From contig JAHPZA010000001.1 in assembly GCA_019058445.1 (NCBI GenBank), positions 124,001 through 188,000 on the forward strand: 64,000 nucleotides of DNA. The letters are read 5' to 3'. A program made the position numbers and the translations under genes. Source of the stretch: Promethearchaeota archaeon. Its GTDB lineage: Archaea; Asgardarchaeota; Lokiarchaeia; Sigyniarchaeales; SOKP01. The notes under the pieces were generated by a model, which saw only the letters and a list, made by a program, of their open reading frames with translations, had not been told where the DNA came from and did not search any database. The first letter of the stretch is position 1; each line of letters begins with the position of its first letter. Positions 1-8,280 of the stretch are shown one piece after another.

Positions 1-2
1 CC

Positions 3-1856
3 CAAATTTATGAAATCATCTTTGACTTACATAATAAAAGAACTATTAAAAAAAGCGACAATGATACGGTATTCACTTATTTCAATAAAATTTCACCCAT
101 AAAAATTAAAAATAAAGCACCTTATTATATGGGAAGTCGCATGGGGCGTCCAGAGAAATCTGAAAGAAAGAGCATGAAAGGCATTCATACATTATTTCCT
201 TTAAGCGATAAAGTGGGAAATTCTAGACTTGTTGAGAAAGCAATGGAATTAGAAATAAAAGATGATAACAGCGAGGATAATCAAAATAAAGGTCTGAATT
301 TTGGATCCAAAGAAAAAAAAAATTTTCGAATAAATATAGATGTTTGTAGAAAAGAATGCCCTAGTTGTGGAAGAACTACAATATTCAATTTATGCCCCAA
401 ATGTAAGGTTCATACAGAACTAAGATCAATCTGTGAAAAATGTAAAAAACGATTTCCGCCAAGCGATCCTAAAGATCAGGCAAAATGCCCTCAATGTGGT
501 GAAATTTTAAAGAGTTCAAGTCAAACCCCATTTAATATTAAATCATATGTTAATTTTACTTTAAAATCGCTTCAATTACAATTTCCTAAAAAGTTAAAAG
601 GGATTTTTGGTTTAACTAATAGCTTTAAAGTTCCTGAACCTATAGAAAAGGGAATTCTCAGAGCAAAAGATGACGTTCTTGTATATAAAACAGCAGAAAT
701 TAGATATGACGCTACAGACATACCTCTTACTCATTTTAAACTAAAAGAAATTGGAACATCCATTGAACAACTCAAAGATCTAGGCTACATGACTGATTAT
801 CAAGGGAATCCTATTGATGATGAAAATCAAATAATTGAATTAAAAGTCCAAGATGTTGTACTCTCTGATGATTGTGCTGATTATTTCGTCAAGATAGCTA
901 ATTTTGTTGATGATGAATTAGAATATTTTTATAAAATGAATCGCTTTTACAATATCAATAAGAAATCAGATCTTATTGGTCACCTTGCAGTTGGTTTAGC
1001 TCCTCATACTAGTGCAGGGATAATAGGACGAATAATTGGTTTTACCCTTGCAAGATCCATTTATGCTCATCCTTATTGGCATGCCGCCAAAAGAAGAAAC
1101 TGTGATGGTGATGAAGATGGGATAATGCTCCTTTTGGATCCTCTTTTAAATTTTTCAAGACACTATTTACCAAGTAAGATTGGAGGAAGGATGGATGCTA
1201 CATTAGTAATAAGTTCACTATTAGATCCAAATGAAATAGATCCAGAAGCACATAATTTGGACACTCTTTGTCAATATCCCCTTGAGTTTTACGAAGCGAC
1301 TGAACGATATGCACCTCCTTCAGAAATAGAAAAAATAATGAACTTAATTAAGAACCGATTAGGATCTAAAGAACAATTCGAGGGAATTGGATTTAACATT
1401 CCAACCACTGATATTAATGAAGGTCCTACAATTTCCAAATACAAGATAGGAGAAATGGATGAAAAAATAGATGCGCAGTTGCATCTCGCAAAAATCATTA
1501 AAGCTGTTGAAGCGAAAAATGTGGCAAAAAAGATTTTATCCTCTCATTTTAATCCCGACATCTTAGGTAATTTGAGAAAATTTGCGGTACAGCAGTTTAG
1601 ATGCGTAAAATGTAATGAAAAATTTAGGAGACCCCCAATTTCGAACGGAGGTAAATGCCCTATCTGTGGAAATAATGTAATTTTAACGGTGAACCGTGGT
1701 GGTATTGAGAAATATATCCCCCGTGCTCTTAAACTATGCAAAGAATTTGATTTAGATAGTTACACACAACAGCGTATGGAATTAATTGAAGAATATGTTG
1801 TTAGTCTTGCGAATAATCCTAAAATCAAACAGCAAAAGTTATCGGACTTCTTTTAA
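3..1856 (+). CDS. polC: DNA polymerase II (family D) large subunit DP2, 3' part
   Basis: This is the C-terminal part, about 617 residues, of the catalytic subunit of the archaeal replicative D-family polymerase, which works with the small exonuclease subunit DP1. The frame is open from the first codon of the window, so the start lies upstream. Visible signatures are the MGSRMGRPEK motif (nt 129-158), a zinc ribbon with CxxC pairs (nt 357-505), the acidic RNCDGDEDG catalytic motif (about nt 1097-1123), a second CxxC...CxxC zinc module (nt 1600-1670) and a terminal QKLSDFF. The last matches a PCNA-binding PIP box (QxxLxxFF). Many euryarchaeal DP2 genes carry an intein at the CDGDED site; this one does not. 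Identification is secure. Confidence 0.96.
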   Translation, partial: QIYEIIFDLHNKRTIKKSDNDTVFTYFNKISPIKIKNKAPYYMGSRMGRPEKSERKSMKGIHTLFPLSDKVGNSRLVEKAMELEIKDDNSEDNQNKGLNFGSKEKKNFRINIDVCRKECPSCGRTTIFNLCPKCKVHTELRSICEKCKKRFPPSDPKDQAKCPQCGEILKSSSQTPFNIKSYVNFTLKSLQLQFPKKLKGIFGLTNSFKVPEPIEKGILRAKDDVLVYKTAEIRYDATDIPLTHFKLKEIGTSIEQLKDLGYMTDYQGNPIDDENQIIELKVQDVVLSDDCADYFVKIANFVDDELEYFYKMNRFYNINKKSDLIGHLAVGLAPHTSAGIIGRIIGFTLARSIYAHPYWHAAKRRNCDGDEDGIMLLLDPLLNFSRHYLPSKIGGRMDATLVISSLLDPNEIDPEAHNLDTLCQYPLEFYEATERYAPPSEIEKIMNLIKNRLGSKEQFEGIGFNIPTTDINEGPTISKYKIGEMDEKIDAQLHLAKIIKAVEAKNVAKKILSSHFNPDILGNLRKFAVQQFRCVKCNEKFRRPPISNGGKCPICGNNVILTVNRGGIEKYIPRALKLCKEFDLDSYTQQRMELIEEYVVSLANNPKIKQQKLSDFF

Positions 1857-1880
1857 TTTTAAGAGAGAAATTTCTATACA

Positions 1881-3242
1881 TTACATAAATCTATTGCTTA
1901 AAACAGGAGAGCCTACTCTTTGATGCATTCTTCTTCCAGTTGTCCTAAAGATACCGGGCTTACTCTCATTATTTAATAACTTTAAAGATTCAACCATGGT
2001 AAGAAGATCATCTAGATCGTCAAGATATTCTGGATCTCTTTCAGCGCTAATTATTTGTTGTGATAAATCGTCATCATCTGACGTATTAGTCTCTAAAATT
2101 TTAATCCTCTTAGATTTTATATTATATCCCATTTGACCTCCACCCCACGGTGAGTAGTTTTGTTGATAAAGATAGGTAGTGATGTCGGGAGCAAAAGGAA
2201 AAGGATAAGTCCAACAGGAAGCATGAGCCCATAAAATCTGTCCACTTCTATGATTTGCTATATCATGTATAATTTCATCCGAATGAATTTCATTTAGATC
2301 ATAAGCTACAATCAGGCCCTCTGTATTTGTATCAACTTCATTCCAAATTTTAAAAGGTTTTTTAAAAATTTCTGAAGTGGCCAGTGCCAGTATTCGACTA
2401 GAACGGTCTGGTAAGGACAATATACAGGGTACTTCAATTTTAGCCTTGTCTATTACACTTTTTAATCTGTCAATTCCTTGACGACATAAGGAATAGGAAT
2501 CAGAAATATAAGCATAGCGTCCATTCATTTCATCATCTATTCCATAGGGAGATAGATGTAGCAGAATTGAACCATTAAGAACCATATGCCATCCACGTAA
2601 ATCTGTATTATCTAATGAGCGAGAAGTTTTCAAGGTTGATGCTCTTGTTATCATTCCTTTTAAGGAATTTACCATAAATTGAATATCCATATCTTGACTA
2701 TCTTGAATAGTAAGAAGAAGTTTCTTGGTTTCATCAATGTTGCCTGTCATTATTCTATTAAATCCTAATAAGTACCTACAAAATTCACTAGTTTCAAGTA
2801 CTTCCTTTGCTTCAGTTAATAAATTACAAGCCTCTTGGTTCATCATCATAAATTCTAAATTCACCACTAGCTCAGATAAGATTTTTTCATCTTGAGGTTT
2901 TATTTTATTTGCTCTTGATAAAAAAGTAGCTGCAATACCATGAGCACTTTCCTCATATAAGTAATATGCGAGGTCATATAATGCATCGATATCATTCGGA
3001 TTTTCACGAACATTTTTCACCAAATCCCCCCAATCATCACCAATTAGTTCTCGAGTAATCTTTTCGAATAACTCGATTACATCACCCCATACAGTTTCAA
3101 GATAAAAATAACCCGGATAATCAAGAATCTCTCTAATATTTGAGTATGCGTCTTGTAACTTTTTTTGTTTCAGATTTTTTAAAAAAGCTCCTCTGATTTG
3201 CTTATATTCTTCTGGAAATTTTACATTGGTATCTTTAGACAT
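1881..3242 (-). CDS. TPR-like repeat protein of unknown function
   Basis: A soluble 453-residue protein, convergent with the polymerase gene. Its first 200 residues are helical with TPR-like pairs (for example DALYDLAYYLYEES and ILSELVVNLEFMMMNQEAC), suggesting a protein-interaction solenoid. The second half is mixed alpha/beta with a stretch around WAHASCWTYPFPFAPD that I do not recognise, then an acidic linker (TSDDDD) and a basic tail. There is no signal peptide or membrane segment. I cannot assign a function; a scaffold or sensor role is only inference. The ATG start fits an A+T-rich upstream region. Confidence 0.75.
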   Translation of the reverse strand: MSKDTNVKFPEEYKQIRGAFLKNLKQKKLQDAYSNIREILDYPGYFYLETVWGDVIELFEKITRELIGDDWGDLVKNVRENPNDIDALYDLAYYLYEESAHGIAATFLSRANKIKPQDEKILSELVVNLEFMMMNQEACNLLTEAKEVLETSEFCRYLLGFNRIMTGNIDETKKLLLTIQDSQDMDIQFMVNSLKGMITRASTLKTSRSLDNTDLRGWHMVLNGSILLHLSPYGIDDEMNGRYAYISDSYSLCRQGIDRLKSVIDKAKIEVPCILSLPDRSSRILALATSEIFKKPFKIWNEVDTNTEGLIVAYDLNEIHSDEIIHDIANHRSGQILWAHASCWTYPFPFAPDITTYLYQQNYSPWGGGQMGYNIKSKRIKILETNTSDDDDLSQQIISAERDPEYLDDLDDLLTMVESLKLLNNESKPGIFRTTGRRMHQRVGSPVLSNRFM

Positions 3243-3437
3243 TTCTATCTATTTATTTTTTCAAATCATGTATAGCAATAACATTCTTCAATTTTGATAG
3301 TAAAGGTTTGTTCATTTAAAATTTTAGCAATTTTACTACTGCAATTTTGTTAAAAAAATATCCCCAATTTGCTTATATAAATGAATTATTGATAACAGAG
3401 AACGTTTAAGAAATTTTTTTAGAATAACTGTGAAAAA

Positions 3438-3552
3438 TGTAGGAGGGGGGATTTGAACCCCCGAAGGACTATTCCACTAGAGCCTCAGTCTAGCGCCGTA
3501 GACCAGGTTGCCATAGCTTACCATTAGGTTCAGCTATCTTGGCAACTCCTAC
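3438..3552 (-). tRNA. tRNA-Leu(GAG) with a D-loop intron
   Basis: Read on the minus strand, the acceptor stem GTAGGAG pairs with CTCCTAC, with discriminator A and no encoded CCA. The anticodon arm is CTAGA-CTGAGGC-TCTAG, giving anticodon GAG. The 15-nt variable arm is typical of class II Leu tRNA, and the T arm is GGGGG-TTCAAAT-CCCCC. The D arm works only if about 32 nt (roughly 3507-3538) are removed. That insert forms a hairpin: exon-side GTTGCC pairs with GGCAAC, a 3-nt AAG bulge follows, then ATAGCT pairs with AGCTAT, resembling a bulge-helix-bulge splice site. Exact cut sites are uncertain by a base or two. The mature length would be about 83 nt. Confidence 0.88.
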
Positions 3553-3674
3553 CCTACTCCTACTTTAATCGAAATATTTTCTTTACTATCTTTGATATTA
3601 AAATTATAAAATTATAGAAATTTTATATTCTTTATTATCTTTTAATATTGAACTAATCATATTAATGATAGGTT

Positions 3675-4469
3675 ATGTCAAAATTAGAAACTATTATTCT
3701 AGAAATAGAGGAATCTGAAAATTATGCAATAATCTATTTGAATCGTCCCGATCAATTAAATGCTTTAAATTTTCAGTTAGCTGAGGATTTCTATTCTGTG
3801 ATGGAAACAATTGCCAGAAATGAAACCATCCGAAGTATAGTTATTACTGGGAAAGGTAATGCGTTTTGTGCTGGAGGTGATTTAGGGGCCTTTAAAAAGG
3901 CAGAAGAACCGGATACGTTTTTGTTCGATTTAGCCACGATTTTCCATAAGGGGATAAAACTGTTGAAAACATTAAACGCTCCATCAATCGCAGCGGTAAA
4001 TGGTGCGTGTTTTGGAGTTGGGTTGAGTTTAGCGTGTGCCTGTGATTTAAGAATATGTTCCGAAAAAGCTAAATTTGGGGTTGCTTTTACAAGTGTTGGT
4101 CTTTCTCCTGATTCTTCACTGACCTTTCATCTACCTAAGATAGTTGGGTTACCACTAGCAAATGAAATGGCAATCTTAAATAGAATTCTAAATGCTAATG
4201 AAGCGATTAAATTTAATTTAGTTTCAAAAGTCACCCCTGAAGATTTGTTATTAGAAGAGGTAAAAGGAATTGCTAAAAAAGTTAGTCAGGGACCAACAAT
4301 GGCCTATGGGAGTACGAAAAAATTATTCACAATGTCATTTTCTAATGATTTGGAATCTCAACTGAATCAAGAAATAATAAATATCAAAAAAAACGCGATT
4401 TCAGAAGATTTTCAAGAAGGTGTCAATTCGTTCTTTGAAAAGCGAAAGCCAGATTTCAAGGGAAGGTAA
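3675..4469 (+). CDS. Enoyl-CoA hydratase/isomerase family protein
   Basis: A 264-residue crotonase-fold protein of full family length. The oxyanion-hole segments are visible: GNAFCAGGDLGAF (about residues 58-70) and NGACFGVGLSLACACDLRI (about 102-120). The following GLSPDSS resembles the Asp-containing region of PaaG-type isomerases more than the Glu pair of classical enoyl-CoA hydratases, so a double-bond isomerase is possible. It would act on acyl-CoA thioesters in the cytoplasm. The gene stands alone between tRNA-Leu and the GTPase, so context gives no pathway. Family is secure; substrate is unknown. Confidence 0.9.
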   Translation: MSKLETIILEIEESENYAIIYLNRPDQLNALNFQLAEDFYSVMETIARNETIRSIVITGKGNAFCAGGDLGAFKKAEEPDTFLFDLATIFHKGIKLLKTLNAPSIAAVNGACFGVGLSLACACDLRICSEKAKFGVAFTSVGLSPDSSLTFHLPKIVGLPLANEMAILNRILNANEAIKFNLVSKVTPEDLLLEEVKGIAKKVSQGPTMAYGSTKKLFTMSFSNDLESQLNQEIINIKKNAISEDFQEGVNSFFEKRKPDFKGR

Positions 4470-4693
4470 TAAATAAGGAAAAATTGCTAATTTTTACTAA
4501 ATCTAGGTTCATAAAGACTAATTTAGGTAATAATTTACAAAGAATTCTGATAAATTCATTAAGGGTCAATTTTTTTCAAAACATAAAGGTTAAATTCCTA
4601 TATTTTTTATTTTAAAGAGGACAAATGAATTAAATAGATTAATAAATTCTAATATTATAAATCATAAAAATCACAAAATATCGGTATTGATTC

Positions 4694-5710
4694 GTGAGTG
4701 TTGATAGAAAAAGATTAGACGCTTTATTAAAATGGTATAAACAAGAAGTCGGTAAGGATCTCATTGCAGCGATTATAGTAAATCGAGAAGGTTTGGTTAT
4801 GGAAGCGATCTCGGGGAGTTCGGATAATAAAGCAATTGATGAAGAGATTGTAGGTGGTGTGAGCGCTTTAGTAGAGCCTGTACTCAATAGAATCACTAAA
4901 GAGTTTAGTTCTGGTGCTTTTGGAACTGGAACATTTGACACCGAAGAGTATAGATTAATTTTTTGTGAAGCTGGACCAGAATCTATATTCGTAACTGTTC
5001 TAGATAGCATGGGGATGGTTGATCCCGTTTTTCCATATGCTTACTTAGCAGCAGAAAAAATTGCTCGAATCTTTGATGGGCGCACAGTCAGTCCCGTTAT
5101 ACCTAAAATTATTACAGGTAGAGCAGCAAGTCAAATTGAGCGAAAAATTGATAAAATTCAAAAACTTAAAATAAAATCTGGAGAATATGCTTTTAAATTG
5201 GTCCTAGGCGGTGATGGATCTGTTGGTAAGACGAGCATGGTACACCGTTTTGTAGAAGATATATTCCATGTGGATTATAAATCAACGATCGGAACGTCTA
5301 TAATGAAAAAAGAATGTAAATTTGAGGGATTAGAATCAAAAGTTCGGTTTGTCATATGGGATTTAGCAGGACAGTCTCAATTTAAACGAGTGAGACAAAC
5401 CTATGTTGCCAATGCGGAAGCAGGAATTTTAGTGTTTGATGTGACAAGAAGAGAGACTTATGATAATGTGAAGCTCTGGTATGATGAAACAGTTAAAGAA
5501 GCACAAGGTATTACCTTAATTTTAGTCGGTAATAAAATTGACTTAACCGATTCAAGACAAGTTTCAAAAGAAGAGGGGGAAGCATTAGCTAATCAGTTAG
5601 GATTAAGCTATATCGAGACCTCTGCTAAGACTGGTGAAAATATAGAAGACGCTTTTAAAATGCTCGCTTTAAATATAATAAAAATTTATGTTGAAGCAAT
5701 TGAAGTATAA
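4694..5710 (+). CDS. Roadblock/LC7 domain fused to a Ras/Rab-like small GTPase
   Basis: A 338-residue two-domain protein from a GTG start. Residues 1-125 look like a roadblock/LC7 fold (for example the IAAIIVNREGLVMEAIS strand pair), a family that in eukaryotes forms platforms and GAPs for Ras and Rag GTPases. After a basic linker, residues 165-338 are a complete small GTPase: P-loop GDGSVGKTS (173-181), switch I Thr198, switch II DLAGQ (223-227) with the catalytic Gln, NKID (280-283) and TSAK (309-312). There is no C-terminal Cys for prenylation and no membrane segment. Carrying platform and switch in one chain suggests self-regulation, which is inference. The stop codon abuts the opposing tRNA-Thr gene. 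Confidence 0.92.
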   Translation: MSVDRKRLDALLKWYKQEVGKDLIAAIIVNREGLVMEAISGSSDNKAIDEEIVGGVSALVEPVLNRITKEFSSGAFGTGTFDTEEYRLIFCEAGPESIFVTVLDSMGMVDPVFPYAYLAAEKIARIFDGRTVSPVIPKIITGRAASQIERKIDKIQKLKIKSGEYAFKLVLGGDGSVGKTSMVHRFVEDIFHVDYKSTIGTSIMKKECKFEGLESKVRFVIWDLAGQSQFKRVRQTYVANAEAGILVFDVTRRETYDNVKLWYDETVKEAQGITLILVGNKIDLTDSRQVSKEEGEALANQLGLSYIETSAKTGENIEDAFKMLALNIIKIYVEAIEV

Positions 5711-5812
5711 AGCCTCTGGGGGGACTTGAACCCCCGGCCGAATCATCCAATCGAATGTATTAATCGATCAATTGATTACGAATCAATCGCTCTACCACTA
5801 AGCCACAGAGGC
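5711..5812 (-). tRNA. tRNA-Thr(CGT) with an intron in the variable region
   Basis: On the minus strand, acceptor GCCTCTG pairs with CAGAGGC, with discriminator T and no encoded CCA. The D stem is GCTT/GAGC and the anticodon arm is ATTGA-TTCGTAA-TCAAT, giving anticodon CGT (Thr). The T arm is GGGGG-TTCAAGT-CCCCC. Between the anticodon stem and the T stem lie 35 nt where a Thr tRNA should have about 5. The extra 30 nt (roughly 5741-5770) fold, with flanking bases, into a hairpin of about 13 pairs with one mismatch and a 9-nt loop, so I read them as a noncanonical intron. Splice sites are not fixed. The 3' end starts one base after the neighbouring stop codon. Confidence 0.85.
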
Positions 5813-5864
5813 AATAAATATAGCTTATTAATTATAAATCATACAGAATTTTAAATTTTTTCTA

Positions 5865-6881
5865 ATGAATAATAATCCTCAGATAGGGAATATTGGAGAA
5901 TTTGAATTAATAAAACTAATTGAAGATCTGGTTTCAAAAAAAACTGGAAAAGAATTATTAAGAGATGATTCTTTTTTTTTTTCCCATCGTAATGAAGAAG
6001 TAGATAAAGATGTAATCCTAAATTCTGATATGCTTGTGTCCACGACAGATATACCTCCTCAAATGAATTTTTATCAAATGGGGCGTAAATCTGTTATTAT
6101 GAATATTAGTGATTTAATCGTAAAAGGCGTCAAACCAAGGGGAATTATCATCTCTTTGGGGTTACCAAAAGAACTTAAGAGAGAGGATTTTATTAATTTA
6201 ATGCTAGGAATTATTGATTGTACCCTGAATTTTAATATTGAGTATATCGGTGGAGATCTCAATGAGACGATAGAAATTATCATAAATCCAACTACTTTTG
6301 GTTTTAAGGCCCCTTCCGCTATAATTTTCAGAAAGGGGATGAAATCAGGTGATATACTTATAACTAACAATAAATTTGGCTTAACCGGCGTTGGTTTTGA
6401 TCTTCTTTTGAATAAAAACATGGATCTGAAAGACATTACGAATTATAAACGTTCTGTAATGAGTGTATTGGAGCCTAAAATACCTGGAAATGAAGCATTA
6501 ATTTTATCTGAACATAATTTAGCTACATCGAGCATTGATTCTTCTGATGGTCTTGCCAAATCGTTAAGAGATTTAATATTATCTAATCCTGATTATGGCT
6601 TTGAGATTGATTTTACTGAAGAACTAATAGATCCAGAAGCCCTAATTTATTCTCAAGAATTTGATGTTCCTTTAGAAACACTTGTGTTTAATGGAGGTGA
6701 AGAATTTAATCATTTATTTACTATTAATCCAAAAAGCTTTAATGCTGCTCAAAAAATAATTAATGCGCAAGGGGGGCAAATCTTTAAAATTGGAAAGGTG
6801 ATTTCAGAAGAAAAGATTTATTTTTTAAAAGAAAATGAAAAACTTGAATTAAAAAGTCATGGATTTGAACATTTTAAATAA
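5865..6881 (+). CDS. thiL: Thiamine-monophosphate kinase-like protein (ThiL/AIR synthase family)
   Basis: A 338-residue protein with the ThiL layout: N-terminal GEFELIKLIEDL, an acidic strand with VSTTDIPP, the NISDLIVKGVKPRG segment, GGDLNET for Mg-ATP binding (about residues 127-133), and a C-terminal domain with SIDSSDGLAKSL and GGEEF. ThiL phosphorylates thiamine monophosphate to the pyrophosphate cofactor. The usual GDDAA segment near the N-terminus is replaced by RDDSFFF, so some divergence from classical ThiL exists. No other thiamine gene is nearby. The AIR-synthase superfamily is secure, the exact substrate fairly likely. Confidence 0.82.
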   Translation: MNNNPQIGNIGEFELIKLIEDLVSKKTGKELLRDDSFFFSHRNEEVDKDVILNSDMLVSTTDIPPQMNFYQMGRKSVIMNISDLIVKGVKPRGIIISLGLPKELKREDFINLMLGIIDCTLNFNIEYIGGDLNETIEIIINPTTFGFKAPSAIIFRKGMKSGDILITNNKFGLTGVGFDLLLNKNMDLKDITNYKRSVMSVLEPKIPGNEALILSEHNLATSSIDSSDGLAKSLRDLILSNPDYGFEIDFTEELIDPEALIYSQEFDVPLETLVFNGGEEFNHLFTINPKSFNAAQKIINAQGGQIFKIGKVISEEKIYFLKENEKLELKSHGFEHFK

Positions 6882-6986
6882 TTTTTTACTATAGAAGAGT
6901 TCAAGCAATTTGCTAGTTTTATTAGACACAGAAAAAGTTTTATATTATTATAGATTTAAACTATTACAATTTTACCCTTTAATTAA

Positions 6987-6997
6987 TTTTTAAAATA
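6987..6997 (+). promoter_or_regulatory. Candidate TATA box for tRNA-Lys
   Basis: A T5A4TA-like stretch lies about 30 bases before the tRNA 5' end, the spacing expected for TBP-dependent archaeal transcription. The surrounding region is A+T-rich throughout, so the match has limited weight. Confidence 0.3.
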
Positions 6998-7024
6998 ACG
7001 ATAATGTTTAAATTTTATGTTTAA

Positions 7025-7127
7025 GGGCCATTAGCGCAGAAAAACCGCAATTCGCGTTTTTTGCGTAAGCAGGTAGCGCAGCAGGCTTTTAACCTGAAGG
7101 TCGTGGGTTCGATTCCCACATGGCCCG
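7025..7127 (+). tRNA. tRNA-Lys(TTT) with a D-loop intron
   Basis: Acceptor GGGCCAT pairs with ATGGCCC, with discriminator G and no encoded CCA. The D stem is GCGC/GCGC, the anticodon arm GCAGG-CTTTTAA-CCTGA gives anticodon TTT, and the T arm is GTGGG-TTCGATT-CCCAC. The D-loop is about 27-30 nt too long. The insert contains AAAAACC paired with a T-run plus GCG, closed by CGCA/TGCG, which gives a four-pair central helix with three-base bulges GAA and TAA: a good bulge-helix-bulge match. Removing about 7041-7067 leaves a normal-looking tRNA of about 73-76 nt. Confidence 0.88.
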
Positions 7128-7148
7128 TGATTTTCTTTTATTTTTTAT
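7128..7148 (+). terminator. T-rich terminator after tRNA-Lys
   Basis: Directly after the tRNA 3' end come short T-runs on the coding strand (TTTTC, TTTTA, TTTTTT), the intrinsic signal that releases archaeal RNA polymerase. There is no hairpin. Confidence 0.4.
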
Positions 7149-7245
7149 GATATTTTAGATTGTTAACAGCACACAAAAATAACAAAAATAAAATTCAATT
7201 CTACCCTACTTTTAATATATACGAATCGTCTCATAATTCTTGAAT

Positions 7246-8253
7246 ATGGAAAATTCCGAATTTAAGCTTCCATCAGATGAGTCAGAGCAACTTTTAATTA
7301 AATCACAAGAAAATTCTAATCCTGACTATGGATGTGAACCAGAAAAGCGAGATATTAAAACTCATCTTGAATATGGGGTTATTAATCTAGACAAACCCAG
7401 TGGACCAACTAGTCATGAAGTTGTTTCTTGGGTTCGTAAAATTCTTGGAATTTCAAATGCGGGTCATGGGGGGACATTAGATCCAAAAGTTACTGGCGTG
7501 TTACCATGTGCACTTGGAAAAGCAACACGAGTTCTATCAGCACTATTGACTGCTGGAAAAGAATATGTAGGGGTAATGACTTTACATTCTACTGAACCAA
7601 GTAAAAAAGTGGAATCTGTTTTTAAAGTATTTACCAATAAAATTTATCAACGCCCTCCTTTAAAATCTTCTGTTGCTCGAAAATTAAGAATTAGGGAAAT
7701 TTATTATCTTAAATTATTAGAACTTAAAGATAATCGTGTACTATTCCGAGTAGGATGCGAAGCAGGAACCTATATTAGAAAATTATGTTTTGATATCGGT
7801 GAGGCACTCTGTTCAGGGGCTCATATGCTTGAATTAAGACGTACGAAAGTGGGTAATTTTAAGGAAGAAACAAATTTACAAACACTTCAAAATTTAAAAG
7901 ATGCTTATACTATTTATCAAACAGAGGGAGAGGAGTATTATTTACGAAAAATAATTTCTCCTATGGAAAAAATGGTGGAACATTTACCGAAGATTTTTGT
8001 GAGAGATACTGCGGTTGATGCGCTTTGTCATGGAGCAGATTTAGCTGCAGCTGGCGTTTGTTATATCGACGCGAGAATAAACCATAAAATGTTAATAGCA
8101 TATATGACACTTAAGAAAGAACTTATCGGATTTGGTATTGCACAGAAAAAGGCAATGGATATTTATAAAGCTAAATCGGGAATTATGGCTAAGACGAAAA
8201 AAATTTTTATGGAACGTGGCGTGTACCCTCGATGGAGTGAAAAAAACAAGTAA
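7246..8253 (+). CDS. cbf5: Archaeal tRNA/rRNA pseudouridine synthase Cbf5 (H/ACA RNP, dyskerin homolog)
   Basis: About 335 residues, matching archaeal Cbf5 length. The catalytic Asp lies in HGGTLDPKVTG (about residue 80), preceded by NLDKPSGPTSHEV. The second TruB motif GCEAGTYIRKL is present, and a C-terminal PUA domain ends in GVYPRW, as in dyskerin. Cbf5 converts uridine to pseudouridine at sites chosen by H/ACA guide RNAs with Nop10, Gar1 and L7Ae. A TTG two codons upstream (7240) is an alternative start; I prefer the ATG. The N-terminal 40 residues are acidic and poorly conserved. A methyltransferase gene follows after a short gap, suggesting co-transcription. Confidence 0.95.
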   Translation: MENSEFKLPSDESEQLLIKSQENSNPDYGCEPEKRDIKTHLEYGVINLDKPSGPTSHEVVSWVRKILGISNAGHGGTLDPKVTGVLPCALGKATRVLSALLTAGKEYVGVMTLHSTEPSKKVESVFKVFTNKIYQRPPLKSSVARKLRIREIYYLKLLELKDNRVLFRVGCEAGTYIRKLCFDIGEALCSGAHMLELRRTKVGNFKEETNLQTLQNLKDAYTIYQTEGEEYYLRKIISPMEKMVEHLPKIFVRDTAVDALCHGADLAAAGVCYIDARINHKMLIAYMTLKKELIGFGIAQKKAMDIYKAKSGIMAKTKKIFMERGVYPRWSEKNK

Positions 8254-8280
8254 ACTAAGATAATTTAATGCATTGAGATT

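Noticed and set aside
5736-5770. Reading the long insert of tRNA-Thr as a class II variable arm (Leu or Ser)
   Set aside because: The anticodon is CGT, which is Thr, and Thr tRNAs have short variable loops. An intron explains it better.
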